A DNA stretch of 36,850 nucleotides from assembly GCA_029862205.1 (NCBI GenBank), contig JAOTXT010000044.1:1-36850 (forward strand). The letters are read 5' to 3'. The position numbers and the translations under genes are program-made. The notes under the pieces are model-generated. The model was not told where the DNA came from and ran no database searches. It saw only the letters and a list, made by a program, of their open reading frames with translations. Of this stretch, positions 1-9,037 are shown piece by piece. The DNA comes from Paracoccaceae bacterium. GTDB lineage: Bacteria; Pseudomonadota; Alphaproteobacteria; Rhodobacterales; Rhodobacteraceae. How positions within the stretch are numbered: position 1 is the stretch's first letter; every line of letters starts with the position of its first letter.

Positions 1-334
1 AGAACCGCAGCCCGGCGATCAGCAGAACCAGGATCAGCACCGAGCGATTCACCATCATGCCCAGCACGACGGCGAGGTAGAGCGCCAGCACCAGAAGCGT
101 CAGGCGTTTCAGCGGCATTGTGTCGGCCAGCCCGCCTGCCTGGATCAGAACAGCCGCCGAGGTCAGCGTCGCGATGGTATAGATGCTACCCCAGCCGCCA
201 TCGGTCAGGCCGTAGATCTCTTTGATATGGCCCGCGAAGAGCGAGATGAAAAAGGTCTGCCCGAACGAAGAGCAGAGCGCCAGGACCAGCCCAGCCATCA
301 GCCATCTTGCATTGTCGCGGTAGAAGCGAAGCAT
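1..334 (-). CDS. MFS transporter, N-terminal part (cut by window start)
   Basis: The first 111 residues read on the minus strand from an ATG at 334, which directly follows an in-frame TAG. They contain three hydrophobic stretches (about residues 12-34, 46-66 and 80-110). The loop after the second helix reads GGLADTMPLKRL, which fits the conserved MFS loop between helices 2 and 3 (GxxADxxxxRR-like). This suggests a major facilitator superfamily permease of the inner membrane. The substrate cannot be told and the C-terminal three quarters lie outside the window. It follows ccmB after 52 bp on the same strand, where ccmC is more often found in relatives. Confidence 0.75.
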   Translation of the reverse strand, partial: MLRFYRDNARWLMAGLVLALCSSFGQTFFISLFAGHIKEIYGLTDGGWGSIYTIATLTSAAVLIQAGGLADTMPLKRLTLLVLALYLAVVLGMMVNRSVLILVLLIAGLRF

Positions 335-386
335 CGGCCCCGTCTAGGCGATCGCCGATCCCGGCACCAGCGCCAATCGGGCTAGA

Positions 387-1052
387 TCAGCGCGCGTTAA
401 TCCTAAGTGCGGCCGCCGCCGCGAAAGGCGCCAGCGCCGCACAGAACAGCGTCAGCCCAGCGCCGATCATTAGCACCGGCCAGGGCGAGAGCCCGGTCAG
501 CGCCCGCTCGACCGCCCTGGCGCCGAAGATCAGGCTGGGGATATATAGCGGCAGCACCAGGATCGACAGCAAAAGCCCGCCGCGCCGGACACCGACCGTG
601 ATCGCCGCGCCGACTGCCCCGATCAGGCTGAGCGCCGGGGTGCCGAGCGCCATGCCGATCACCAGCGCCGGCAGAACCGCAGACGGCAAATTCAGCATCA
701 GGCCCAGAACCGGCGCGATCAGGGTCATCGGCAAGCCAGTCGTCACCCAATGGGCCGCGGCCTTGCCGAGCACCACCTGCTCCAGCGCCAGTGGCGACAG
801 CATCAGCTGATCGAGCGAGCCGTCCTCGAAGTCCGCCTGAAAGATCCGGTCCAACGACAAGAGCGCCGCCAGAAGCGCCGCGATCCATAGGACCCCACCG
901 GCGATCCGCGCCAGGACCGCGCCCTCTTGCCCGACGCCCAGCGGGATCAGCACGACCGCGAGCACGAAGAAGGCGACGCCGATCCCTCCGCCCCCGCCGA
1001 GCCGCAGCGCCAGGCGCAGATCCCGGACGATGAGCGCGCCGGTGCCCCTCAT
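387..1052 (-). CDS. ccmB: Haem exporter membrane subunit CcmB
   Basis: This 221-residue inner-membrane protein has about six hydrophobic segments and the usual CcmB length. It matches the family in the N-terminal block LIVRDLRLALR, the acidic stretch DFEDGSLDQLMLSPL and the following VLGKAAAHW. CcmB is the permease of the CcmAB ABC unit, which with CcmC and CcmD moves haem to the periplasm and releases holo-CcmE for c-type cytochrome assembly. The ATG at 1052 is preceded by a GAGGG-type ribosome site. The frame stays open further upstream, but that part overlaps ccmA and is not CcmB-like. It lies 10 bp behind ccmA, so the two are co-transcribed. Confidence 0.93.
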   Translation of the reverse strand: MRGTGALIVRDLRLALRLGGGGGIGVAFFVLAVVLIPLGVGQEGAVLARIAGGVLWIAALLAALLSLDRIFQADFEDGSLDQLMLSPLALEQVVLGKAAAHWVTTGLPMTLIAPVLGLMLNLPSAVLPALVIGMALGTPALSLIGAVGAAITVGVRRGGLLLSILVLPLYIPSLIFGARAVERALTGLSPWPVLMIGAGLTLFCAALAPFAAAAALRINAR

Positions 1053-1062
1053 CCTATCGCCC

Positions 1063-1722
1063 TCACAACCACGCCCCCTCGAGGAACGGGTCCGCCTGCT
1101 CGGCTGCCGCCGCACCGGGCGGCGAAAGCTCCAGCACCGGCATGTCGCGCAGCCCCAGATCCACATGGGTGGCGATCAGGGCCAGGCCGCCTGCGCCCAC
1201 ATGATCGGCGACCAGGCCGGTGATCAGGCCAACAGCCTCCGCATCGAGGGACACGGTGGGCTCGTCCAACAGCCAGAGCGGGCGATCGGTGACCAGAAGC
1301 CGGGCGAGGCCGAGGCGCTTTTTTTGCCCCGCCGAGCACTGCGCGGCTGGCCGGTCGGCGATCGCGTCCAATCCAAAGCGTGCAAGCGCCTTCTCCGGAT
1401 CGGCCTCTGATCCATTGATCCCCGCCCAAAGGGCCAGGTTCTCGGCAACCGTCAGCGCTGGCTTCACAGCGTCCAAATGCCCCGCATAGGCGATCCGCTC
1501 CTGAAAGGCCTGGCGGTCTTGCGCCAACGACACCTCGCCCAGCATCGCATCCCCGCCCGCGACCGGGATCAGCCCGGCCAACTGGCGGAGCAGCGTCGAC
1601 TTGCCAACCCCGTTTGGCCCGCGCAAAGCCGCCGCCTGCCCGGCGTCGATACGGAAGCCGAGATCGCTGAAGATCAATCGCCCGGCACGCCGGCACGAGA
1701 GGTTCTCGAGGGACAGGTCCAT
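1063..1722 (-). CDS. ccmA: Haem exporter ATP-binding subunit CcmA
   Basis: This 219-residue ABC ATPase energises haem export in cytochrome c biogenesis together with CcmB. Visible motifs are Walker A GPNGVGKST, the signature CSAGQKKRLGLARLL (the first two positions of LSGGQ are altered, as is common in CcmA), Walker B LWLLDEP, and the switch His in IATHVD. The compact length and the motif spacing are typical of CcmA. It is first in a minus-strand pair with ccmB and is divergent from acnA across 216 bp (1723-1938), in which I found no convincing operator. Confidence 0.94.
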   Translation of the reverse strand: MDLSLENLSCRRAGRLIFSDLGFRIDAGQAAALRGPNGVGKSTLLRQLAGLIPVAGGDAMLGEVSLAQDRQAFQERIAYAGHLDAVKPALTVAENLALWAGINGSEADPEKALARFGLDAIADRPAAQCSAGQKKRLGLARLLVTDRPLWLLDEPTVSLDAEAVGLITGLVADHVGAGGLALIATHVDLGLRDMPVLELSPPGAAAAEQADPFLEGAWL

Positions 1723-1938
1723 CGGCCCCTATTACCTGCTTGGCGCGCTGGCGCAAATGCGCTTCGTCGAGCGGGGCCGCAACGAGCGCGGCAGCACTTT
1801 GTGCACTGCGACATGGCGGGCGATTGCCATGCCGCTTGAATTCGGCCATTAGGAGCCCAGCATTCCGAAAGAAAACCTCCCAAAACTGCCGGTCACCGGA
1901 CCAGCGCATCGGGGGGCCGATACCAGGGAGGACGCCAC

Positions 1939-4626
1939 ATGCCCATCACCGTCGGTTCCGACAGCACCAAGACCCGCCGCACCCTCTCCGTCAACGGGCG
2001 CGAGATCGCCTACTATTCGATCCCGGCGGCGCAGGCCGCGGGCTTGGGTGACTTCGCGCGGTTGCCGGCGGCGCTGAGGGTGGTGCTCGAGAACATGCTG
2101 CGCTTCGAGGATACGCGCACGGTGACGGTAGACGACATCAAGGCGTTCTCGGATTGGGGCGCGAATGGCGGCAAAAACCCGCGCGAGATCGCCTACCGTC
2201 CGGCCCGCGTGCTGATGCAGGACTTCACTGGCGTGCCGGCGGTGGTGGACCTGGCTGCGATGCGCGACGCCATGGTGGCGTTGGGCGGCGATCCGGAGAA
2301 GATCAACCCGCTGAAGCCGGTCGACCTGGTGATCGACCATTCGGTCATGGTCGACGAATTCGGCAACGCACGCGCCTTCCAGATGAACGTCGACCGGGAA
2401 TACGAGCGCAATGGCGAGCGCTACCAGTTCCTGAAATGGGGCCAGGGAGCGTTCGACAATTTCCGCGTCGTGCCGCCCGGCACCGGCATCTGCCACCAGG
2501 TTAATCTGGAATATCTGAGCCAGACCGTCTGGACCGACAAGGACCAGTCGGGCGCGGAAGTCGCCTATCCCGATACGCTGGTCGGCACCGACAGCCACAC
2601 CACCATGGTCAACGGCATGGCCGTGCTCGGCTGGGGCGTCGGCGGGATCGAGGCCGAGGCGGCGATGCTGGGCCAGCCGATCTCGATGCTGATCCCCGAG
2701 GTCGTGGGCTTCAAGCTGACCGGAAAATTGCGCGAGGGCGTGACCGCGACCGACCTGGTTTTGACCGTCACCCAGATGCTGCGCCAGCACGGCGTCGTTG
2801 GCAAGTTCGTCGAATTCCACGGGCCGGGCCTCGATCACCTGGCGTTGGCCGACCGCGCCACGATCGGCAACATGGCCCCGGAATACGGCGCCACCTGCGG
2901 GTTCTTCCCGGTCGATGGCGAGACGCTGCGCTATATGCGCACCACCGGCCGCGACGAGGACCGGATCGCCCTGGTCGAGACTTACGCCAAGGAGAACGGG
3001 TTCTGGCGGGGCGAGGATTACGACCCGGTCTACACCTCGACGCTGGCGCTCGACATGGGCGAGGTCGAGCCATCGATCTCGGGCCCCAAACGCCCCCAGG
3101 ACAAGATCCTGCTGAAGGAGGCCGCCGCCACCTTCAAGGGCCATATGGAGAGCGAGTTCAAGCGCCCACTGGGCAAGAAAGCCGCGGTTGAGGGCGCGGA
3201 CTATACCGTGCATTCGGGCTCGGTCGTGATCGCGGCGATCACGTCCTGCACCAACACCTCGAACCCCTATGTGATGATCGGCGCCGGATTGGTGGCGCGC
3301 AAAGCCCGCGAGCGCGGATTGAACGTGAAGCCCTGGGTCAAGACCTCGCTGGCGCCAGGCAGCCAGGTCGTCTCGGCCTATTTGGAAGCGGCTGGCCTGC
3401 AGGACGATCTCGACGCGCTTGGCTTCGATCTGGTCGGCTATGGCTGCACCACATGCATCGGCAATTCGGGGCCTTTGCCCCAGCCGATCTCGGCGGCCGT
3501 CCACGAGGGCGATCTGGTGGCCTGCTCGGTGCTGAGCGGAAACCGGAATTTCGAGGGCCGGGTGAACCCGGATGTGCGGGCGAACTATTTGGCCTCGCCG
3601 CCGCTGGTCGTCGCTTATGCGATTGCCGGCGACATGAACGTCGATATCGCGACCGAGGCGCTGGGCCAGGACCACGATGGCAATGATGTCTTCCTGAAGG
3701 ACATCTGGCCCTCGACCCAGGAAGTCGCTGACCTGGTCAATCAGACCGTGACCCGCGAGGCGTTCCAGGAGAAATACGCCGATGTCTTCAAGGGCGACGA
3801 CAAATGGCGCGCGATCGATGCGGGCGGCGGCCTGACCTATGCTTGGCCATCGACCTCGACCTATGTGCAGAACCCTCCCTATTTCCAGGGCATGGGCGCC
3901 GAGAAGGGTGAGATCACCGATGTGAAAGACGCCCGCATCCTGGCCTTGCTGGCCGATTCCGTGACCACCGACCACATTTCGCCCGCGGGCTCGTTCAAGC
4001 CCGACACGCCCGCCGGCGAATACCTGGTCGAACGCCAGGTCCAGCCGCGCGACTTCAACTCGTTCGGCGCGCGGCGCGGCAATCACGAGATCATGATGCG
4101 CGGCACCTTCGCCAATATCCGCATCAGGAACGAGATGTTGGAAGGCGTCGAGGGCGGCTTCTCGAAGGGCCCCAACGGCAAGGAAATGCCGATCTACAAC
4201 GCCGCGATGGCTTACAAGGCGCAAGGCACGCCCCTGGTGGTGATCGCCGGCAAGGAATACGGCACCGGGTCCAGCCGCGACTGGGCGGCCAAGGGCACCG
4301 CGCTGCTGGGCATCAAGGCGGTGATCGCCGAGAGCTTCGAGCGCATCCACCGCTCGAACCTGGTCGGCATGGGGGTGATCCCCTTGGAGTTCACCGGCGG
4401 CGACAGCCGCAAGTCCCTTGGGCTCACCGGAGAAGAGACGATCTCGATCGCCGGGCTGAAAGGGGATCTGGACCCGCGCCAGACCGTGAAAGCGGCCATC
4501 ACTTATGGCGATGGCTCGGTGAAGGAAATCGATCTGCTGTGCCGCATCGATACCGAGGTCGAGATCGAATACGTCGAGAACGGCGGCGTGCTGCACTACG
4601 TTCTGAGAAACCTCGCGGCGGCGTGA
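1939..4626 (+). CDS. acnA: Aconitate hydratase A
   Basis: This 895-residue protein interconverts citrate and isocitrate through cis-aconitate in the TCA cycle in the cytoplasm. The [4Fe-4S] ligands are visible: Cys437 in SCTNTSNP, and Cys503 and Cys506 in [13 protein letters not shown]. Other AcnA/IRP-type blocks are [11 protein letters not shown] near the N-terminus, [12 protein letters not shown], and the C-terminal swivel-domain active-site loop [19 protein letters not shown] ribosome site sits 7 bp before the ATG. The gene stands alone, diverges from ccmA, and ends just before a strong hairpin. The long open frame on the opposite strand is a shadow. Confidence 0.98.
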   Translation: MPITVGSDSTKTRRTLSVNGREIAYYSIPAAQAAGLGDFARLPAALRVVLENMLRFEDTRTVTVDDIKAFSDWGANGGKNPREIAYRPARVLMQDFTGVPAVVDLAAMRDAMVALGGDPEKINPLKPVDLVIDHSVMVDEFGNARAFQMNVDREYERNGERYQFLKWGQGAFDNFRVVPPGTGICHQVNLEYLSQTVWTDKDQSGAEVAYPDTLVGTDSHTTMVNGMAVLGWGVGGIEAEAAMLGQPISMLIPEVVGFKLTGKLREGVTATDLVLTVTQMLRQHGVVGKFVEFHGPGLDHLALADRATIGNMAPEYGATCGFFPVDGETLRYMRTTGRDEDRIALVETYAKENGFWRGEDYDPVYTSTLALDMGEVEPSISGPKRPQDKILLKEAAATFKGHMESEFKRPLGKKAAVEGADYTVHSGSVVIAAITSCTNTSNPYVMIGAGLVARKARERGLNVKPWVKTSLAPGSQVVSAYLEAAGLQDDLDALGFDLVGYGCTTCIGNSGPLPQPISAAVHEGDLVACSVLSGNRNFEGRVNPDVRANYLASPPLVVAYAIAGDMNVDIATEALGQDHDGNDVFLKDIWPSTQEVADLVNQTVTREAFQEKYADVFKGDDKWRAIDAGGGLTYAWPSTSTYVQNPPYFQGMGAEKGEITDVKDARILALLADSVTTDHISPAGSFKPDTPAGEYLVERQVQPRDFNSFGARRGNHEIMMRGTFANIRIRNEMLEGVEGGFSKGPNGKEMPIYNAAMAYKAQGTPLVVIAGKEYGTGSSRDWAAKGTALLGIKAVIAESFERIHRSNLVGMGVIPLEFTGGDSRKSLGLTGEETISIAGLKGDLDPRQTVKAAITYGDGSVKEIDLLCRIDTEVEIEYVENGGVLHYVLRNLAAA

Positions 4627-4630
4627 CACC

Positions 4631-4652
4631 GGGCGGACAATTTAGTCCGCCC
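4631..4652 (+). terminator. Hairpin after acnA
   Basis: GGGCGGAC (4631-4638) pairs perfectly with GTCCGCCC (4645-4652) across a six-base AT loop. It starts 5 bp after the acnA stop region. Only two T residues follow, so it may slow or protect the transcript end rather than act as a classical intrinsic terminator. Confidence 0.5.
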
Positions 4653-4671
4653 TTCCGATCGATCGATGACC

Positions 4672-4729
4672 GGTAGGGCGGGCTTCTGCCCGCCTGCTAT
4701 GCCGATTGCGCGATCAATCCCGCCCTACC
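4672..4729. repeat. REP pair (BIME-like), GTAG-headed, GC version
   Basis: An outer 11-bp perfect inverted repeat (GGTAGGGCGGG at 4672-4682 with CCCGCCCTACC at 4719-4729) encloses an inner hairpin (GGCGGGC 4677-4683, loop TTCT, GCCCGCC 4688-4694). Read from the left it is GTAG followed by a hairpin, the layout of repetitive extragenic palindromes tied to RAYT transposases. A second GTAG-headed arm faces it from the right. Related copies occur at 27628-27649 and 32652-32730. Confidence 0.6.
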
Positions 4730-4963
4730 CGCTTCTCCACGAAACCGCGCACGCCAGGGGTGATCCACGCACTCTCCAACCGCGAATCTTGCAACCTCAG
4801 AGTGAAAAGCACGGCATTTTCAACACCTTTGATCAATAATCGCTACCACTTCGCAACCACTCTGTGGCACGATTCGCCTACCGTCTTGCTCCGGGCCTGT
4901 GCCGGAATGCACACTGGGGCAGGTGCGCGACACGAGCGTAGGAGAGCGAAGACGAGAGCAATC

Positions 4964-5239
4964 ATGAGACGCATCGACCCGGATTTCCGCCGCCAGCTGG
5001 AAGGCTATTCCATGGCAACCGCCGAGATCTTCTATCGGATGCCAGACGCCAATGATCTGTTGCAGACCTTCGTCTGGCAGGACTATGACATGGCGCCGAG
5101 ATTCCCTAAACTCATGAAATTCCTCGACTTCTGGACGCGCGAACTCGACGGCCCGATCCATTCGGTTCGCCTGGCGCATGCAAATTTGCTGCGCCCGACC
5201 GAGTTCCGGTATACGGATCACGAGTTCACGATCCACTGA
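4964..5239 (+). CDS. Usg-like family protein
   Basis: This 91-residue soluble protein matches the small Usg-like family of alphaproteobacteria. It has the characteristic run of blocks DFRRQLEGYSMATAEIFYRMP, LLQTFVWQDYDMAPRFPKL, FLDFWTRELDGPIHSVRLAH and a closing EFRYTDHEFTIH. The family's biochemical role is not known to me. An ATG at 4964 gives the expected family length. The reading frame is open further upstream, but those residues do not look like protein. Codon use is slightly less GC-biased than in the neighbouring genes. Confidence 0.85.
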   Translation: MRRIDPDFRRQLEGYSMATAEIFYRMPDANDLLQTFVWQDYDMAPRFPKLMKFLDFWTRELDGPIHSVRLAHANLLRPTEFRYTDHEFTIH

Positions 5240-5354
5240 GTGAGATCTTGAGCGGGACCTTGAGCGCGACGTTGACCGGGGCATCCGGCTAAGGTGTCGG
5301 GCGGCGATCACGCCGCGTTCACTGAAACGTGGCGTAACGCAGGAGTGATTGGTG

Positions 5355-6113
5355 ATGCGGGCCTTGTGCGCTTATCTCCGCGTCATGCGTGGAACGTCAT
5401 CCCTCATGGTGGCCGTGCTCGGCCTCGCCCTATCGGCAATGCCGGTCCTCGCGCCGGCGCAACAGGTCGAGCGCGCGGTGGTGGTCGAGCTCTTCACCAG
5501 CCAGGGCTGCTCGTCCTGCCCGCCGGCGGATGAAGTCCTGGCTCAGATCAGCGGACGCGCGGACGTGATCGCGCTATCGCTGCATGTGGATTATTGGGAC
5601 TATCTGGGCTGGCGCGACACCTTCGCCCAGCGCCAGTTCACCGAGCGCCAGATCGCCTATCGCGACGCCTGGCAAAAAACCGTCATCTACACGCCCCAGA
5701 TGGTGGTGATGGGAGCCGAGGACGTGCGCGCCAGCAGCTCGAACGCGGTGGCAAGCGCCATAGACCGCGCCCAGGCAGCGGACGCGCTGGTCAATGTCTC
5801 GATCGAGCGCGACGGCGGAATGCTGAAATGCCGAATCGATCCGGTAGCGGGTCAAGTCAGCGGCACGGTATGGATCGCCAAATACGACCTCAGCGAGAGC
5901 GTCGCGATCCAGCGCGGCGAGAATGCCGGGCGCGAGATCACCTACCGCCATGTGGTGCGCAGCCTCAACCGCATCGGCACCTGGACCGGGGCCGAGCCCG
6001 AGGAGGTGGCGATGCCGCAGCCGGAACCGGGTGAGGGCGTCGCGATCTGGATCCAGAATGGCGATGCCGGGCCGATCATGGCGGCGGCGAAGATCGAGAA
6101 CCCGGTCGAGTAA
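5355..6113 (+). CDS. DUF1223 family secreted thioredoxin-fold protein
   Basis: This 252-residue protein has an N-terminal hydrophobic export signal (about residues 17-36, likely cleaved near APAQQ). It then shows a thioredoxin-like start, VVVELFTSQGCSSCPPAD, with a CxxC pair at Cys52 and Cys55, and later LHVDYWDYLGW and YTPQMVV(M)G, which are hallmarks of DUF1223. Proteins of this family are periplasmic and of unsettled function; the CxxC suggests thiol redox or metal binding (inference). AGGAG lies 9 bp before the ATG at 5355, which favours it over the in-frame TTG and GTG just upstream. It stands alone on this strand. Confidence 0.85.
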   Translation: MRALCAYLRVMRGTSSLMVAVLGLALSAMPVLAPAQQVERAVVVELFTSQGCSSCPPADEVLAQISGRADVIALSLHVDYWDYLGWRDTFAQRQFTERQIAYRDAWQKTVIYTPQMVVMGAEDVRASSSNAVASAIDRAQAADALVNVSIERDGGMLKCRIDPVAGQVSGTVWIAKYDLSESVAIQRGENAGREITYRHVVRSLNRIGTWTGAEPEEVAMPQPEPGEGVAIWIQNGDAGPIMAAAKIENPVE

Positions 6114-6130
6114 GGCCGCCGGCAATTCCC

Positions 6131-6871
6131 TCAACGGCAGCTTAGGAACAATCCCTGGTCCACGTGGAGATGGTCCGCGTGCAGCGCATTGTAATCCGGG
6201 CTCAGCACAACCCTGAAATAGTCGCAGAGCCCATCCCGCGCGCGGCGCAGGAACGCCGCCTCGCCGCTTTTGCCATCCCAGCCGCGCCGGAGCGAAATGC
6301 GCCGCCCGTCCGACAGGACGAACCCGGAGATGTCGAAGGCATTGGCGGTGGCGTGCTCGCTCATCCGGCCGGTCGGTCCGCGATGGCTCCGGATCGGCCT
6401 GCAGCTATAGGACCCGAAATGATCGATCCGCGCGACGGCCGTGCCCAGGATCTCGCGCGCCGCCGGTTGCAGCGCATGGCGCTCCCACATCAGCAGCCGA
6501 AGCGCGATAGCGCAGCGCGTCGCCTCGGGCGCGAGGCGCGCGTGTGAGAGCCGGTCCAGACGCACCGCACCCCGCATATGGCATTGCGCCGACGCCGTCC
6601 GGTCGCCGACCGACGTTGCTTGGGCCCCACCGCGCATCAGCGCCGCGCGACACGCCGCCCAGTCGCGCCCGGTCCGGACCAACTTGAAAGGCGTCACGAA
6701 ATTCGGCGCCGCCGCGGGGTCGAGCGGTGCCCAGGGCGCGAACGCGGCCGGCACGTCCTCGGGCCGCAGCACCATGGGCGCGGCGGCCAAGGCCGCCAGG
6801 CCCGCGCCGATAACGGCCCGGCTCAGCCAGCGAACGATCCCCGATAGGCCCCCCGATCTCGGGCGGGCCAT
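6131..6871 (-). CDS. Extensin-like C-terminal-domain protein
   Basis: This 246-residue protein has an N-terminal membrane segment or uncleaved signal (residues 15-34) and an extensin-like C-terminal domain (about residues 60-246). Family marks are SEHATANAFDISGF with His173 and Asp180, FLRRARDGLCDYFRVVLSPDYN, and HADHLHVD with His231, His234 and His236. The His/Asp pattern resembles LAS-type (M15-like) peptidoglycan peptidases, so a periplasmic cell-wall role is plausible but inferred. Four Cys in pairs suggest disulfides. Its ATG is separated by one base from the ahcY stop (TAG-G-ATG), implying translational coupling to ahcY. Confidence 0.83.
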   Translation of the reverse strand: MARPRSGGLSGIVRWLSRAVIGAGLAALAAAPMVLRPEDVPAAFAPWAPLDPAAAPNFVTPFKLVRTGRDWAACRAALMRGGAQATSVGDRTASAQCHMRGAVRLDRLSHARLAPEATRCAIALRLLMWERHALQPAAREILGTAVARIDHFGSYSCRPIRSHRGPTGRMSEHATANAFDISGFVLSDGRRISLRRGWDGKSGEAAFLRRARDGLCDYFRVVLSPDYNALHADHLHVDQGLFLSCR

Positions 6872-6872
6872 C

Positions 6873-8276
6873 CTAGTAGCGGTAGTGCTCGGGCTTGTAG
6901 GGGCCTTCCTGAGTCACCCCGATATAAGCCGCCTGCTCGGAACTGAGCTCGGTCAGATTGACCCCCAGCTTGCCCAGATGCAGCCGCGCCACCTTCTCGT
7001 CCAGGTGCTTCGGCAGGACATAGACCTCTTTCTTGTAGTTGTCGCCGCGCGAGAACAGCTCGATCTGCGCCAGCACCTGGTTGGTGAAGCTGGCCGACAT
7101 GACGAAGCTGGGATGCCCGGTGGCGTTGCCCAGGTTCAAGAGCCGCCCCTCGCTCAGCAGGATCATGCGCTTGCCCTCCGGGAACTCGATCATGTCCACC
7201 TGGGGCTTCACGTTGGTCCATTTGTAGTTCTTGAGCGCGACCACCTGAATCTCGTTGTCGAAGTGGCCGATATTGCCGACGATCGCCATGTCCTTCATCT
7301 CGCGCATGTGCTCGATACGGATGACGTCCTTGTTGCCGGTGGTGGTGATGAAGATGTCCGCCGAGGGCGCCACATCTTCCAGCGTCACCACCTCGAACCC
7401 GTCCATCGCCGCCTGCAGCGCGCAGATCGGATCGATCTCGGTGACCTTGACCCGTGCACCGGCGCCGCGCAGCGAGGCAGCCGAGCCCTTGCCCACATCG
7501 CCATAGCCGCAGACGACCGCGGTCTTGCCCGCCATCATCACGTCGGTGCCGCGTCGGATGCCGTCGACCAGGCTCTCCTTGCAGCCGTATTTGTTGTCGA
7601 ATTTCGACTTGGTGACCGAGTCGTTCACATTGATCGCCGGGAACGGCAGCTTGCCCGCCTTCTGCAGCTGGTAAAGCCGGTTGACGCCGGTCGTCGTCTC
7701 CTCGGTCACGCCCTGGATCGCGTCGCGCTGGCGGGTGAACCAGCCCGGGCTCTCGGCCAGACGGGTCTTGATCTGGTCGAACAGGCATTCCTCTTCCTCG
7801 GATCCGGGATCATCCAGGAAAGCCGTGTCCCCACCCTCGGCCCGAGCGCCCAGCAGGATATACATGGTCGCGTCGCCGCCATCGTCGAGGATCATGTTCG
7901 TCGGTTGGCCATCGGCCCATTGGAAGATCTTGTCCGTATAGGCCCAGTATTCGGTCAGGGTCTCGCCCTTGACGGCGAAGACCGGCACACCGCTGGCGGC
8001 GATGGCCGCCGCCGCGTGATCCTGGGTCGAGAAAATGTTGCATGAGGCCCAGCGCACATCGGCGCCCATCGCCTTAAGGGTTTCGATCAGTACCGCGGTC
8101 TGGATGGTCATGTGCAGCGAACCGGAAATCCGCGCGCCTTTCAGCGGCTGGCTCTCGCCGAACTCTTCCCGGCAGGCCATCAGGCCCGGCATCTCGGTCT
8201 CGGCGATCTCGATCTCCTTGCGGCCAAAATCCGCAAGGGCGATATCCTTCACGACGTAATCGGTCATTCCGTGCAT
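6873..8276 (-). CDS. ahcY: S-adenosyl-L-homocysteine hydrolase
   Basis: This cytoplasmic, NAD-dependent enzyme splits S-adenosylhomocysteine into homocysteine and adenosine in the activated-methyl cycle. Clear family blocks are [30 protein letters not shown], the NAD-binding GYGDVGKG, and the C-terminal PEHYRY. About 467 residues are normal for the bacterial form. Start choice is uncertain: ATGs at 8285, 8276 and 8267 are all in frame just before the conserved [21 protein letters not shown] lies 9 bp before the one at 8276, which I chose. The leader contains a 14-bp palindrome (8321-8334). I looked for SAH or SAM riboswitch consensus sequences and did not see one. Confidence 0.97.
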   Translation of the reverse strand: MHGMTDYVVKDIALADFGRKEIEIAETEMPGLMACREEFGESQPLKGARISGSLHMTIQTAVLIETLKAMGADVRWASCNIFSTQDHAAAAIAASGVPVFAVKGETLTEYWAYTDKIFQWADGQPTNMILDDGGDATMYILLGARAEGGDTAFLDDPGSEEEECLFDQIKTRLAESPGWFTRQRDAIQGVTEETTTGVNRLYQLQKAGKLPFPAINVNDSVTKSKFDNKYGCKESLVDGIRRGTDVMMAGKTAVVCGYGDVGKGSAASLRGAGARVKVTEIDPICALQAAMDGFEVVTLEDVAPSADIFITTTGNKDVIRIEHMREMKDMAIVGNIGHFDNEIQVVALKNYKWTNVKPQVDMIEFPEGKRMILLSEGRLLNLGNATGHPSFVMSASFTNQVLAQIELFSRGDNYKKEVYVLPKHLDEKVARLHLGKLGVNLTELSSEQAAYIGVTQEGPYKPEHYRY

Positions 8277-8320
8277 CTCGCTCATTCCTTCAACAGGCCC
8301 ACCGCCCAATTCAGCCCCAA

Positions 8321-8334
8321 GATTGGTCCCAATC
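8321..8334. promoter_or_regulatory. Palindrome in the ahcY / HD-hydrolase divergent region
   Basis: GATTGG-TC-CCAATC is a perfect 6+6 inverted repeat 45 bp upstream of the chosen ahcY start and 110 bp upstream of the divergent HD-domain gene. It could be an operator or a short leader hairpin of ahcY. No factor can be named. Confidence 0.3.
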
Positions 8335-8443
8335 TCGTTTCGGGGGCGCCCATATCATTTCCGCGCTTGCTCGACAATGCGGCGGGCGGCGATTAGACAG
8401 GCCCGGAAACGGAAAATCCAACTTTGTTGCGGATTTGCGAGGC

Positions 8444-9037
8444 ATGGCGGCACGGGCATGGCAGCGGATGCTTTCGGGGCGCAGGCTGGACCTGCTGCAC
8501 CCCTCGCCCCTGGATATCGAGATCGAGGACATCGCCCACGGGCTGGCGCGGGTCGCACGCTGGAACGGCCAGACCACCGGCGACCACCCCTATTCGGTGG
8601 CCGAGCATTCCATGCTGGTCGAGCTGATCCTTCGGCGTCTGAAACCCAAGGCCGGACCGGCGGAACGCCTGGCGGCGCTGCTGCATGACGCGCCGGAATA
8701 CGTGATCGGCGACATGATCTCGCCTTTCAAGGCGGCGATCGGGCTCGACTACAAGGCGTTCGAGCAGAAACTGACCTCGGCCGTCCACATCCGGTTCGGC
8801 CTGCCCGCCGAACTGCCCCCGGCGCAGGAAAAACTGATCAAGCGAGCCGACCGGCTGAGCGCCTGGTTCGAGGCAACCCAGCTGGCGGGCTTCTCCGAGA
8901 CCGACGCTGCCAAGTATTTCCCCCGGCCCAAATTTGACGGCGCGTCGGCGATCGCGCTGAAGCCGCAATCGACCAAGGCGGTCCAGCGCGCCTTCCTGGC
9001 CAAGTTCCGCCAGCTCTATCTGCAGATTCGAGCATGA
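8444..9037 (+). CDS. HD-domain phosphohydrolase (YfbR-like)
   Basis: This protein of about 197 residues carries metal-binding HD motifs: His55 in SVAEHSMLV, His81-Asp82 in LLHDAPEYVIGDM, and a later Asp in IKRADR. The layout resembles YfbR-type 5'-nucleotidases and other small HD hydrolases acting on nucleotides, but the substrate is not shown. The start is uncertain (TTG 8435, ATG 8444 or ATG 8468); ATG 8444 has GAGG immediately before it. Its stop overlaps the start of the next gene by 4 bp (ATGA), so the two are translationally coupled. This context hints at nucleotide or NAD metabolism. Confidence 0.82.
   Translation: MAARAWQRMLSGRRLDLLHPSPLDIEIEDIAHGLARVARWNGQTTGDHPYSVAEHSMLVELILRRLKPKAGPAERLAALLHDAPEYVIGDMISPFKAAIGLDYKAFEQKLTSAVHIRFGLPAELPPAQEKLIKRADRLSAWFEATQLAGFSETDAAKYFPRPKFDGASAIALKPQSTKAVQRAFLAKFRQLYLQIRA

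Larger units (their letters stand above)
4627..4963. other. Intergenic stretch acnA to usg-like gene
   Basis: These 337 bases hold no gene that I can support. The first hundred bases contain a perfect 8-bp hairpin (4631-4652) and a REP-type nested inverted repeat (4672-4729). The rest (4730-4963) should hold the leader and promoter of the Usg-like gene. I could not pick out a clear -35/-10 pair. An open frame running from 4706 into the Usg-like gene has non-protein-like content before residue Met at 4964. Confidence 0.6.

Noticed and set aside
1849-4629. A 926-codon open frame antisense to acnA
   Set aside because: It lies opposite a certain gene with complete aconitase motifs; the translation is rich in His/Arg/Asp/Gly without domain features, which is typical of the complement of GC3-biased genes.
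4706-4963. N-terminal extension of the Usg-like protein
   Set aside because: The 86 extra residues overlap the REP pair region and look unlike protein; the family has about 90 residues starting at 4964.
6441-8045. Long plus-strand open frame across the extensin-like and ahcY genes
   Set aside because: It is the complement of two well-supported genes and shows no domain or ribosome site.
8270-8420. Possible SAH or SAM riboswitch before ahcY
   Set aside because: The leader was read on the minus strand and lacks the conserved cores of the SAH and SAM/SAH riboswitches; only a simple palindrome remains.
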